From: Bacteriovoracaceae bacterium
GTDB lineage: Bacteria > Bdellovibrionota > UBA1018
NCBI GenBank assembly: GCA_023250795.1
Contig: JAHFAB010000009.1
Coordinates: 1-13,343 of the forward strand
Length of the DNA stretch: 13,343 nt
Reading direction: 5' to 3'
Under the pieces are notes generated by a model. The model had not been told where the DNA came from. It ran no database searches and saw only the letters and a list, made by a program, of their open reading frames with translations. Both the position numbers and the translations under genes were made by a program. Positions 1 through 7,571 of the stretch are shown here, piece by piece. How positions within the stretch are numbered: the stretch's first letter is position 1; every line of letters begins with the position of its first letter.

Positions 1-20
1 TTCAGAGTGGACACCTCAAA

Positions 21-107
21 TCATTCTATCACTGAAAATGTAAAGAATCCATAATGTGAGTAAAGAGTATGTGTGCGGCACAGACAGCACAGGTTCTCCG
101 GAGAACT
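21..107 (-). pseudogene. C-terminal remnant of an HNH endonuclease gene
   Basis: Read on the minus strand, this stretch encodes SSPENLCCLCRTHTLY followed by a short degenerate tail and a TGA stop at 23-21. That is the last part of an HNH-nuclease domain (the usual form is close to SPENLRLLCRAHNxY), where the CRTH segment carries the final histidine and zinc-knuckle cysteines. Upstream on the minus strand (108 and beyond) the same frame soon meets stop codons, and no HNH core or N-terminal part can be found. It is therefore an isolated 3' fragment. Its closest match in the window is the end of the remnant at 433-1067, in opposite orientation. Family assignment is from motif recognition only. 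Confidence 0.65.
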
Positions 108-108
108 A
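71..108. repeat. 38-bp inverted repeat, left copy (HNH-derived)
   Basis: Positions 71-108 match the reverse complement of 959-996 at 34 of 38 bases, and all four differences are transitions. The inner end holds the 14-bp palindrome GTTCTCCGGAGAAC. Both copies translate into the same HNH C-terminal peptide, so the repeat reflects two decayed gene copies and is not evidence of a transposon end. Similarity stops abruptly just past position 108. Confidence 0.85.
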
Positions 109-111
109 AAT

Positions 112-432
112 TTCTCAATAGATTTTCATCAGCTCTGACATCCTCTGTGGTTAAAAGGGTTTTCCATAAGAACTAAACTCGCTGGCTCAAAGTTTGATAT
201 TAAGAGAAGGCGAACCTTCTACTCAAAAAAAGCGTTTTTATCAGGTCGAATTTTATTGACATAAAATCTTGTGAAACAGCTACCATGGCTTGGATCCCGG
301 ACTAAATGGCCTTATCACCCCCAAGAAACGCCGCTGTTTCAACCAAAACTTCCCACTGACCTTGTCCAAGAACTTCTTTTAGAAACACCCTAAAATCCAA
401 TCCTCGCGCATATAAAAGGGGACGTTTTTCCC
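112..432. other. Intergenic stretch without a recognisable gene
   Basis: All frames on the plus strand are broken by stops and the peptides resemble nothing I recognise. A long minus-strand frame crosses 302-664, but it lies opposite the HNH remnant and has no family-like motifs. A perfect TTGACA at 256-261 could be an old -35 box, but the best -10 partner (TACCAT, 281-286) needs a 19-bp spacer, so I do not call a promoter. Confidence 0.5.
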
Positions 433-1067
433 GTGCTATACGAGTCCATAAGAAATGGAGAAATGATATGGAAAATTTCAAATAATGGGGCAGCACTGAA
501 CGAAGGCAAAGTTTCTTTGACCACAGTGGCGAGTCTACAAAGTTATCTTCAGCATGAGAAAAAGAAGAGAAGAAATAATAAAGAAGAGCAAATTTCGCTC
601 GAAACGAAAAAAGATCTTCTTCATCAGATTGAGAACAAATCCAAGACAGAGTGCGAAAAAACATTTGTCAGTCTTTCACCATAAAAGCCCGTGTTCTCAC
701 GCCCGACAAAACTGAACTCAAGTTGGTCGTGGAAGAAAAGTTGATGCAAAATGTTCAGAGACTCAGGGAACTTTCGGCGCATAAGAATCCCAACATGAGC
801 TATGCGGAAATATTTTTGATGTCGACAGAGTTCATGCTCGAGAAAATCGACCCACAGAGGCAAGACGAGAGGCGAGCACGGAAAAATGTAAAGGAACAAG
901 TAAAGAATGGAGAAGAGAAAAATAAAAGCACACAGTCCGATCAAAGTAAAATAATCGCTAGTTCTCCGGAGAACCTGCGCTGCCTGTGTCGCACGCACAA
1001 CGCTTACGTGGCAGTGAAAATATTTGGGAGGGAGAAAATGGGGGGTTTTTTGCCGCAGATAAAATAA
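433..1067 (+). pseudogene. Frameshifted, core-deleted HNH endonuclease gene
   Basis: Two overlapping frames together form a decayed HNH-family protein. The first (433-684) contains ALNEGKVSLTTVASLQSYL and a charged helix, as in the N-terminal half of the family. It ends at TAA 682-684. The next frame picks up the same protein at about 680 (ARVLTPDKTELKLVVEEKL, then SAHKNPNMSYAE), which needs a net one-base deletion or two-base insertion near 651-684. The linker runs directly into SSPENLRCLCRTHNAY and the native-looking end at 1067. Roughly 50 residues carrying the first HNH motif residues are missing at about 955-960. No intact N-terminus is visible upstream of 433. The product cannot be an active HNH nuclease. 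An alternative is a still-translated helical protein from the 651 GTG, which I think less likely. Confidence 0.7.
959..996. repeat. 38-bp inverted repeat, right copy (HNH-derived)
   Basis: This is the partner of 71-108 in inverted orientation, inside the plus-strand HNH remnant. It begins TAGTTCTCCGGAGAACC, containing a 16-bp perfect palindrome (AGTTCTCCGGAGAACT-like, last base differing in this copy) and the 14-bp core shared by both copies. The deletion that removed the HNH core ends exactly at this left edge. Confidence 0.85.
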
Positions 1068-1204
1068 CAAAAGACAAAATAGCCAAAGACAGTTTGTTTG
1101 TTTTCAAACACAAAAAAACCCAGAATCCGTCACCGGCTATGGGCCAGGAGAGGAGTTACCCGAGGACTCTGCAACAATAGTATCCAATAAAGCAAAGCAG
1201 GAGA

Positions 1205-1225
1205 GAAATAAATATTTTTTATTTC
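1205..1225. repeat. AT-rich 8-bp inverted repeat upstream of the protease gene
   Basis: GAAATAAA (1205-1212), a 5-base loop, and TTTATTTC (1218-1225) form a perfect inverted repeat. It lies where a -35 region for the downstream gene would be expected, so it could be an operator. It could also be a weak AT-only hairpin ending stray transcription from the left. Nothing decides between these. Confidence 0.4.
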
Positions 1226-1242
1226 CCTTTTTGCACACTAAA

Positions 1243-1251
1243 TGCTATATG
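1243..1251 (+). promoter_or_regulatory. Possible extended -10 promoter of the protease gene
   Basis: TGCTATATG at 1243-1251 fits an extended -10 (TGn followed by TATATG, four of six consensus bases). No good -35 is present 17 bp upstream. A start of transcription near 1258 would give a leader of about 26 nt made up largely of the hairpin at 1265-1282. Confidence 0.3.
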
Positions 1252-1264
1252 CTCCATCGGGGAT

Positions 1265-1282
1265 AAATTCCGGGGGGAATTT
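1265..1282 (+). promoter_or_regulatory. Hairpin sequestering the ribosome binding site of the protease gene
   Basis: AAATTCC (1265-1271), loop GGGG, and GGAATTT (1276-1282) form a perfect 7-bp stem ending one base before the ATG at 1284. The only Shine-Dalgarno-like sequence, the G-run 1272-1277, occupies the loop and the first stem bases. Folding would limit ribosome access, so translational control is plausible. The structure is read directly from the sequence and its function is inferred. Confidence 0.5.
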
Positions 1283-1283
1283 C

Positions 1284-4200
1284 ATGAAAACTCAATCTAA
1301 ATTAGGCGTATTGTGTGTTCTATTATTCGTTTCGGTGGCTTGTTCAAAACAGCCCACTGGTCAGGTGAAAGGACCTTGGATTTCGGCCCAAGACATCCCT
1401 GCTGGAGAGACCAAGCCTGTTCAACTGAGCAATGGAGCTGAGATCCTGCTCCAAAATATTGGGGGGGTCTTATATTATTCTGTAGAAGGGACCTACACGG
1501 ATGAAGAATTCACCCTCCTCTTATCGAATTTAGCATCAAAGCCAGCGGCAGAAAAAACCGCACTGCTTAATAAGAGTTTTGAGAGCATGTTTAACAATGT
1601 CAGAAAGAACCACGGCATTGGTTTAACCCACGTTAATGAAGTGGGTTATTTTACTTTCATGTTGCCTTACGTCGCAGAAATACAAGCACAACTCTTTTCA
1701 CTCGGATTAGCAAAAGGTGTTTTGGTTCAACCTATTATTTATGATAACTCCGCATTAGCCTCGGTCAAAGCTTTCACCCCAAGAGCTCTAGGGATTGAGG
1801 AAGCCCCAGGACCCAGAGATACGACTGACCCATACAGTGGACTAAGACGAATCCACGCTGATGTTTTTTCCAAAGAAGCAGAGAAAGACATTCTCGACCA
1901 ACCTGAGAAAAAAGTAGAAGGTCCAGTCTCTGTAGATGGATCCCAAGTCAAGATTGGAATTACAGACACAGGCCTCACTCTCAATCATCCCACTTTTCTT
2001 TCCAAAAAAGACAAATCGAAAAATAGAATTTTTTATCTCAAAGATTTTACTAAAGAAGGCCGCGTTTATTTTAATCCAAAAGCAAAATTTGAGGTCTCGT
2101 CTCCTGCGACCACGGGAGATACTGGCGGCGGCGAAGAAGATCTTCTCGTCAATGCAGAGGTCCTCCTCACACCCAAACTTCCAACTATGCCTCTAGGTGA
2201 TCGATTAGTCCAAGTCAACGGACTTAAAATAAAAGTTTCTCCCGAGCTCAAAGTTTTACTCACAAACCCAGCGAGCAAAGCAAAACTGGGCGTTTTGTCG
2301 GAAAGTGCTTTTCAGAGTGACGCAGAGGCTGTGGACATCAATGCTAATGGATCCCAAGATGATAATTTATTCATGATCTTAGTGCCAGGCGCAACTCCAG
2401 AAGATGATGTTGTTTACCTAGATAAAACAGGAACAGGGGATTTTAGAAATTCGAAACCCCTGGGAAATTGGAATAAAACTCACAGCGAGATTTCCGTCAA
2501 AAACGAAAAAATCGGTTTTGATCTCAAATCTGATGAGCTACCGAAACAAGACGGGAGTGGAACTGTTACGGTTCGTAGTGCTTCTGTTGTAGGCTTTGAC
2601 CCAGGAAATCACGGTTCTCATGTCGCGGGCATCGCAGCAGGATCAAAAACAATTTCGAATGATCCTGACGACACATTAGCACGTGGAGTTGCCCCCGAGG
2701 CTGAAATTTTACTCAATCGAGTTTGTGCAAATAATGGAGGGTGTAATGCGGCCGCTGCTTTCATCGATCTAGTTGTAAAGGGTGGAGCAGAAGTGGTGAA
2801 CATGTCTTTGGGTGGGTTGAATCCGTACAACGACGGCTACGGTGTAGAAGAAGTCATGATCAATCGATTGATTACACTCTACAATGTAATGTTTGTCATA
2901 TCGGCCGGAAATTCAGGCCCCGGAAGACAAACAGTGGGAAGTCCCTCAGTGGCTAGACTTTCGTTAAGTGTGGGTGCAAGTGCTTCGCGTGAATTGATCC
3001 AAAGACAATATGGATGGCCAGGTTTGGGCGCTTCTGAAATTCCAGACGAAGACTTTGTCCTATTTTTTAGCAGCAGGGGTCCAACGGCTGCGGGCGGGTT
3101 TAAGCCCAATCTCGTGGCACCAGGGACGGAGCTCAGCTCCATTCAACTCAATTCTGCACAAGGTGCTCGTGCGGGTTTAGACGTTTACTGGGGTACTTCG
3201 ATGGCTGCACCTACAGCAACAGGGGCTTACGCTCTTTTCTTAGATGCTGTAAAAAAATACAACGACTTTCATCCATCTAAAAAATTACCCACCGACTCTA
3301 GAGTGTTAAGACAAATTTTGATTTCTTCGGCTCGGTTTTTAGACGAAAATAATTACACATGGATTGATGAAGGAAATGGGATATTAGATTTGCCCTCTGC
3401 ATGGAAACTTCTCTTTCAATACAGGGATCAGAATCCTCCCACAGCCGTAACATCGAATAATGAACCAGTTGAGCTCGATTATAAGGTTTTAGTTCAAGCC
3501 ACTGGACCCAACGGAATTGCATATGATGGCTCTAGAATTGGAGATTTGGAAAATCCAGCTTTTGGATCTGGACTTTATTTAGATTATCGAGGGACTGAGA
3601 CCTTGAGAAAAGTTCACTTCTCTCGGCTTTTGCCTGAAAAATGGACCTCTTCGCAGGCAAATTCGACAGAACTCTTAGAAAGGCAACTTCTCACATCCAG
3701 AGACGAGTTTGTTTTGAAAACAGTTTACTACGGATCAGGCGCAAGTAAGCCCTGGCTCAAGGTGGGCGCTTTAGATCGGCTCAACTGTTCTGAATCAGAG
3801 ACAGCGCGCCTTTCTATCATCAGCAAAGGTGTCATCATATCGATGAACCCAGATGGAACTGGAACTTTGGGCACTGACCAAGACAGTCTGCTCAACGTAT
3901 GTCTAGATCGAGATATTATTTCTAATGAACTGGCTCCAGGAGATCAAGGAGCCCTCATTTTAGCTTACAGAGCGGTGGGAGAAAAAATTTCTCCCCTTCC
4001 CTCATTTGTGGTTCCAGTTTTTCTCACAGTTCCTCACAAAACTTTGAGTCAAGCGACAGCATATGAAGTGGATAGAGAAGTAAACAGCTTTGGTGTCAGT
4101 AGAAATTATGTCGAAGTTCCTCGTGGAACGAGTGTGGTTCGATTGACTCTGGAAGTACCTGAATTAAAACTTGGTTCTAACTGCTCTGGGGTAGAACTCA

Positions 4201-5099
4201 TGGCCCTGGAGGGATCAAACACAGCAAACCCCATCAAAGCGAGAAAAGATGCGCGAGTTTCTAATTGTAAAGCGGATGGAACGCCAATCTTAGATTCTTC
4301 CAAAAGAGGACTTGTCTACACAAAGATGAATCCTGTTCCTGGTACTTGGGATATCCATGTCTTTGGACAATACCGTTATGCAAAATCTAAGTATAAACTC
4401 AGAATTGATTATGTAACAGGAACCACCAATATTGAAAAAATTGCTGGCCCATTGGCTTCGCTCACTGGCTCTTTGACCTGGACCTTGCAAGACGCTTCTC
4501 TGGCTGTAAAACCGAGTGGAGAAAAAAGCACTTTCATGATCGACAGTCTGTTTAATTCTGTTGCTGCAGTAGTAGAAAAAGACGCTCAAGTGGTCGTAGA
4601 AAACCCACTAGGAAAATTGCGCGTCTATCCCAAAGAAGCAAAATCCGTAACAATCACAACGGGGGGTTCGCCTGGAAATGATATTGACCTAAACGTAGTA
4701 GAATGTCCCAGTGACGCAACGGATGTCACAGATCCTAAGTGCGGCAGCATTGGCCAAAGCGGAGGATCTACTGACGAGGAGAAGGTGACTTTCCAACCTA
4801 AAACGGGAAAAACCTATGCGGCAATCGTCTATGGCTATAGCATCAAGGACGAAGGGATTTTTAGCAGTGGAGAAAAAATCGCTTTTAAATCTGAAAAGGG
4901 ATTAGTCACCACTTCTGGGGCTGAACCTTCATACACCGTGAACTATACTTTTAGCCCAGAACAGCTGGAGAAAAGCGTCCTTCTAAAGAGCGATCTCTTT
5001 CTTACTGGAAAATACAGTGTGACAGGCTCGCTTGCACTTCGTTCTAACGACTACATGACTCTGAAGGCAGTGCCGGTGGAGATTAGTGGGAAGAATTAA
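1284..5099 (+). CDS. Tripeptidyl peptidase II-like S8 serine protease lipoprotein
   Basis: This is a predicted secreted, lipid-anchored subtilisin-type protease of 1271 residues. Starting at ATG 1284 gives a lipoprotein signal peptide with lipobox VSVAC and lipidated Cys20. Ser at +2 suggests the outer membrane. An upstream ATG at 1242 would bury that signal. Residues ~21-220 look like a prodomain. The catalytic residues are Asp228 (ITDTGL), His443 (GNHGSHVAG) and Ser639 (GTSMAAP), with Asn543 (SAGNSGPG) for the oxyanion hole. The Asp-His gap of 215 residues is far longer than in subtilisin (about 32) but nearly that of human TPPII (44 to 264). The SSRGPTAAGG segment, the region around VEVPRGTSVVRLTLE (~942) and PGTWDIHVFG (~1020) also follow TPPII order. 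Residues ~1050-1271 are beta-rich, possibly a pre-peptidase-type domain. Substrate is unknown. Extracellular protein breakdown, perhaps during predation, is inference. It is a single-gene unit, convergent with the next gene. Confidence 0.88.
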   Translation: MKTQSKLGVLCVLLFVSVACSKQPTGQVKGPWISAQDIPAGETKPVQLSNGAEILLQNIGGVLYYSVEGTYTDEEFTLLLSNLASKPAAEKTALLNKSFESMFNNVRKNHGIGLTHVNEVGYFTFMLPYVAEIQAQLFSLGLAKGVLVQPIIYDNSALASVKAFTPRALGIEEAPGPRDTTDPYSGLRRIHADVFSKEAEKDILDQPEKKVEGPVSVDGSQVKIGITDTGLTLNHPTFLSKKDKSKNRIFYLKDFTKEGRVYFNPKAKFEVSSPATTGDTGGGEEDLLVNAEVLLTPKLPTMPLGDRLVQVNGLKIKVSPELKVLLTNPASKAKLGVLSESAFQSDAEAVDINANGSQDDNLFMILVPGATPEDDVVYLDKTGTGDFRNSKPLGNWNKTHSEISVKNEKIGFDLKSDELPKQDGSGTVTVRSASVVGFDPGNHGSHVAGIAAGSKTISNDPDDTLARGVAPEAEILLNRVCANNGGCNAAAAFIDLVVKGGAEVVNMSLGGLNPYNDGYGVEEVMINRLITLYNVMFVISAGNSGPGRQTVGSPSVARLSLSVGASASRELIQRQYGWPGLGASEIPDEDFVLFFSSRGPTAAGGFKPNLVAPGTELSSIQLNSAQGARAGLDVYWGTSMAAPTATGAYALFLDAVKKYNDFHPSKKLPTDSRVLRQILISSARFLDENNYTWIDEGNGILDLPSAWKLLFQYRDQNPPTAVTSNNEPVELDYKVLVQATGPNGIAYDGSRIGDLENPAFGSGLYLDYRGTETLRKVHFSRLLPEKWTSSQANSTELLERQLLTSRDEFVLKTVYYGSGASKPWLKVGALDRLNCSESETARLSIISKGVIISMNPDGTGTLGTDQDSLLNVCLDRDIISNELAPGDQGALILAYRAVGEKISPLPSFVVPVFLTVPHKTLSQATAYEVDREVNSFGVSRNYVEVPRGTSVVRLTLEVPELKLGSNCSGVELMALEGSNTANPIKARKDARVSNCKADGTPILDSSKRGLVYTKMNPVPGTWDIHVFGQYRYAKSKYKLRIDYVTGTTNIEKIAGPLASLTGSLTWTLQDASLAVKPSGEKSTFMIDSLFNSVAAVVEKDAQVVVENPLGKLRVYPKEAKSVTITTGGSPGNDIDLNVVECPSDATDVTDPKCGSIGQSGGSTDEEKVTFQPKTGKTYAAIVYGYSIKDEGIFSSGEKIAFKSEKGLVTTSGAEPSYTVNYTFSPEQLEKSVLLKSDLFLTGKYSVTGSLALRSNDYMTLKAVPVEISGKN

Positions 5100-5116
5100 C
5101 CATGAGATTGTTCTCC

Positions 5117-6283
5117 CTACAACCCAGCTTCACGCAACCCCTTCTGCCAGGGTAAAGCCAAGACTTTGCCAATTCGTTTTTCGTGTGAGTCTTGCGACCA
5201 AATCATGGCCTCGGCCCTAGAACTACCCCGCGTTTTCCAATCCTTTAGAAAAAGTTCTAACGTACCAGTATCTCTTTCTGTCACCCGATCAGAAGATTTG
5301 ATCTCAATTAACAGAGTCGTTTCACCCGGACGATCGATAATGAGATCAATCTCGGCTCCAGCCTGGGTCCTCACATAAGAAAACTGATAATCTAATCGTC
5401 TATACTCATTTTGCCGATGGGCCTCTAAAATCACCCAATGCTCAAAGGCCCTTCCATATCCATAACTCCCAACTTGTAAAGGTACTCTCAACTTTTGCTC
5501 CAGGGCTCGTTTGACACCTGGATCAAAAAGGTAAAACTTGGGGGCTTCTCTCTGGCGCTTTCTGATCGAGCGATGATGGGGTTGCAACCGGAATCCGATC
5601 AGTGTGTCCTCTAGAATTTGGAAGTAGGATTCGACAGTTTTATGATCCACCCCCACATCGTCAGAAATTTTTGTATAATTAATGATCTGAGTGTTTGACT
5701 GTGCAGCAATCGGCAAAAAATCACGAAATGGATCCACTTTTCTGATAATTTGTTCTGCAATAATTTCCTGTTTTACATAATTAAGCGCATAGCTTTTTAG
5801 GAACTCCTGGCGCTCACGATCGTCTTCAAATGCGAATATCCCAGGCAAAGTACCCCAATTGAGCGCTTGTTCCAAATCAAAGGACGCACCCATCTCAAGT
5901 TCAGTCAATGGAGAGAGATGGTAAGTAAAGGCTCTGCCTGCAAGCAGATTTACTCCGGAACGTTTTAGTTTTCTAGCACTGGATCCAGTCAGGACAAAGC
6001 GGGTTTTCTTTCTTTCAATTTCAGCGTGTACCACGTCAAGCAGGGCGGGGATTTTTTGAATTTCATCAATCACCACCCAGGCACGTGGCTCTCGGCTTAA
6101 TAAATCAGCAAGCTCTTGTGGACGCTTGCGAAAGCGCTCTTCCTGATCATCATTGAGTAAATCGAGCCACAAAGTATTTTTCTTAGAGAATTCACTCCGA
6201 ACAAATGTAGATTTGCCGGTACCTCGGGCTCCAAACAAGAAAAAACTATGATTTTGACTTGGGTTTAGCAATCTCTGGAACAT
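5117..6283 (-). CDS. AAA_14/DUF4143 ATPase with PD-(D/E)xK-like C-terminus (copy A)
   Basis: This 388-residue cytosolic ATPase has a Walker A GARGTGKS at residues 18-25, a Walker B VVIDEIQK with Asp73-Glu74, and a sensor-like block GSSARKLKR at ~100-108. A helical middle region contains NYTKI and ILEDTLIGF, typical of DUF4143 proteins. Near the C-terminus Asp313 (EIDLII) and Glu327-x-Lys329 (IEIKSS) fit a PD-(D/E)xK nuclease core. The family is widespread, often duplicated and functionally uncharacterised, so a role in DNA processing or defence is only inference. The start is supported by the matching N-terminus of copy B (MFxRLL). It is convergent with the protease gene (17 bp between stops) and divergent from copy B. 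The only SD-like bases (AGGGA) lie 3 nt or less from the ATG, unusually close. Confidence 0.88.
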   Translation of the reverse strand: MFQRLLNPSQNHSFFLFGARGTGKSTFVRSEFSKKNTLWLDLLNDDQEERFRKRPQELADLLSREPRAWVVIDEIQKIPALLDVVHAEIERKKTRFVLTGSSARKLKRSGVNLLAGRAFTYHLSPLTELEMGASFDLEQALNWGTLPGIFAFEDDRERQEFLKSYALNYVKQEIIAEQIIRKVDPFRDFLPIAAQSNTQIINYTKISDDVGVDHKTVESYFQILEDTLIGFRLQPHHRSIRKRQREAPKFYLFDPGVKRALEQKLRVPLQVGSYGYGRAFEHWVILEAHRQNEYRRLDYQFSYVRTQAGAEIDLIIDRPGETTLLIEIKSSDRVTERDTGTLELFLKDWKTRGSSRAEAMIWSQDSHEKRIGKVLALPWQKGLREAGL

Positions 6284-6313
6284 ATTCCCTAATTGTCGTG
6301 CAAATAGGGAATA
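6283..6313. promoter_or_regulatory. 9-bp inverted repeat, candidate operator of ATPase copy A
   Basis: TATTCCCTA (6283-6291) and TAGGGAATA (6305-6313) form a perfect inverted repeat with a 13-base spacer. The putative -10 box of the minus-strand gene falls inside the spacer, the second arm lies between -10 and -35, and the first arm touches the start codon. This is operator-like geometry. The arms could also pair as single strands, but the right arm would lie upstream of the predicted transcript start. The binding factor is unknown. Confidence 0.5.
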
Positions 6314-6320
6314 AAGTCAA
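6292..6320 (-). promoter_or_regulatory. Predicted promoter of ATPase copy A
   Basis: On the minus strand, TTGACT (6320-6315, five of six -35 bases), a 17-bp spacer and GACAAT (6297-6292, four of six -10 bases) lead to the ATG only 8 nt later. The predicted transcript would therefore start at or next to the start codon. Confidence 0.45.
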
Positions 6321-6367
6321 GGTCACCCTAACGTCTCCATTTTCAGTAAAATAGGCGGAAAAATAGA

Positions 6368-6397
6368 TGGACACTGTTTCAGGATTTTGGCTATAAT
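6368..6397 (+). promoter_or_regulatory. Predicted promoter of ATPase copy B
   Basis: TGGACA (6368-6373, five of six -35 bases), an 18-bp spacer and a perfect TATAAT (6392-6397) precede the ATG at 6405 by only 7 nt. No Shine-Dalgarno sequence is present between the -10 box and the start, so a leaderless message is predicted. Confidence 0.6.
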
Positions 6398-6404
6398 ATG
6401 AATC

Positions 6405-7571
6405 ATGTTTTCACGATTATTAAGCCTAGACCCTCGAGTCTCTTGTATTGTTATTGGACCCAGACAGTGTGGCAAAACCACCTGGATGCGTCACCGCCTA
6501 GAATCACTGCCCCACTGGTCCGTCGACTTATTGAAGGTACAGACCTTTCTTAAGTACTCTAAAAGCCCAGAGCTTTTCAGGGAAGAGGCTCTGTTTCAAA
6601 TCAAGAAAAAAGGACTCAAACTAATCTGGATTGACGAGATACAAAAATTACCCTTTTTACTGGATGAAGTTCATTCCCTCATCGAATCTGAGAAATGCGT
6701 TTTCTGGTTAAGTGGCTCCAGCGCACGTAAACTGAAACGACAAGGAGTTAATTTACTGGCGGGGCGAGCAATACTTAAACGGCTTTTTCCTCTGACTTAT
6801 CCTGAAATCAGAAATCTTTTTACGCTTGAAAAGATTCTTCAGTTTGGAAGTCTCCCCAGCGGTTTTCAAAAAACAGAGGCTCTACAAATCCAAACTTTAA
6901 AAACCTACACAGAACTTTATCTGAAGGAAGAAATTCAAGCCGAAGGACTCGTGAGAAATCTTGGGGGATTTTCGAGGTTTTTAGAAGTTGCAGCCCAGTC
7001 TATGGCAGAGGTGGTGAACTACACAAAAATCGGAAGAGATTGTAATCTCCCTGCGAGGAGTGTTCAGGGGTATTTTGAAATTCTTGAAGACACATTGATT
7101 GGGTTTTGCCTTCCTCCATGGTCTGAAAGTATCAGAAAACAGCTCTCCACCCATCCTAAATTTTATTTTTTTGATGGTGGAGTTGCCTGTGCACTTCTTT
7201 CACGCCTCCGTGATCCACTGGATCCTACACTTCGAGGTCATTTATTTGAACAATGGATTTTGGGAGAGGTGCGGGCACGGATTGAATATTCCGGAAGTGA
7301 ACTTAAACCTCATTTTTGGAGAACGCTTGATGGAAAGGAAGTCGACATTCTCCTAGCACACGGAAAAATTCCGAAACTTGCTATCGAATGCAAGTCTCAT
7401 AAACAGATTTCTGATGGAGATCTTGAATCACTTCTTCTTTTAAAAAAGGAATATCCAAAAATAAAGAGCTGTATTGTTTGCACTGTCACAGAACCCCGCA
7501 CTCAGTCAGGCGTAGATATTCTCCCTTGGAGATATTTTCTCGAAGAGTGGTTACCCGATTTTGTACCCTAA
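6405..7571 (+). CDS. AAA_14/DUF4143 ATPase with PD-(D/E)xK-like C-terminus (copy B)
   Basis: This paralogue of the divergent gene is also exactly 388 residues. It has Walker A GPRQCGKT (18-25), Walker B IWIDEIQK with Asp77-Glu78, and a GSSARKLKR block followed by GVNLLAGRA, almost identical to copy A. The NYTKI and YFEILEDTLIGF segments are also shared. Asp314 (EVDILL) and Glu328-x-Lys330 (IECKSH) mark the nuclease-like core. The ATP-binding and nuclease-like residues are all present, so it looks intact. Matching protein blocks are encoded with many synonymous differences, indicating an old duplication rather than a recent copy. The ATG is preceded by a -10 box but no ribosome binding site. 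Its 3' end overlaps the convergent barrel gene by 4 nt. Function is unknown; two-gene cooperation with copy A is inference. Confidence 0.88.
   Translation: MFSRLLSLDPRVSCIVIGPRQCGKTTWMRHRLESLPHWSVDLLKVQTFLKYSKSPELFREEALFQIKKKGLKLIWIDEIQKLPFLLDEVHSLIESEKCVFWLSGSSARKLKRQGVNLLAGRAILKRLFPLTYPEIRNLFTLEKILQFGSLPSGFQKTEALQIQTLKTYTELYLKEEIQAEGLVRNLGGFSRFLEVAAQSMAEVVNYTKIGRDCNLPARSVQGYFEILEDTLIGFCLPPWSESIRKQLSTHPKFYFFDGGVACALLSRLRDPLDPTLRGHLFEQWILGEVRARIEYSGSELKPHFWRTLDGKEVDILLAHGKIPKLAIECKSHKQISDGDLESLLLLKKEYPKIKSCIVCTVTEPRTQSGVDILPWRYFLEEWLPDFVP

Noticed and set aside
302..664. 120-codon open frame on the minus strand
   Set aside because: It lies opposite the HNH remnant, has no recognisable motif or ribosome binding site, and the plus-strand frame shows family-like residues.
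71..996. Inverted repeats of 38 bp spaced about 850 bp, like the ends of a small insertion sequence
   Set aside because: Both repeats translate into the same HNH C-terminal peptide, there is no transposase between them, and no flanking target duplication was seen.
1100..1125. TGTTTG-TTTT-CAAACA hairpin as a terminator
   Set aside because: The stem is only 6 bp, AT-rich, and is followed by A-rich sequence rather than T on the plus strand.
1242..1283. Upstream ATG extending the protease by 14 residues
   Set aside because: It would place the lipoprotein signal inside the protein and overlaps the likely promoter; the ATG at 1284 gives a proper signal peptide and lipobox.
5085..5125. GGGAAGAA and TTCTCCC as a possible bidirectional terminator between the convergent genes
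   Set aside because: The stem needs a bulge, the loop is about 15 bases, and there is no T-run on either strand.
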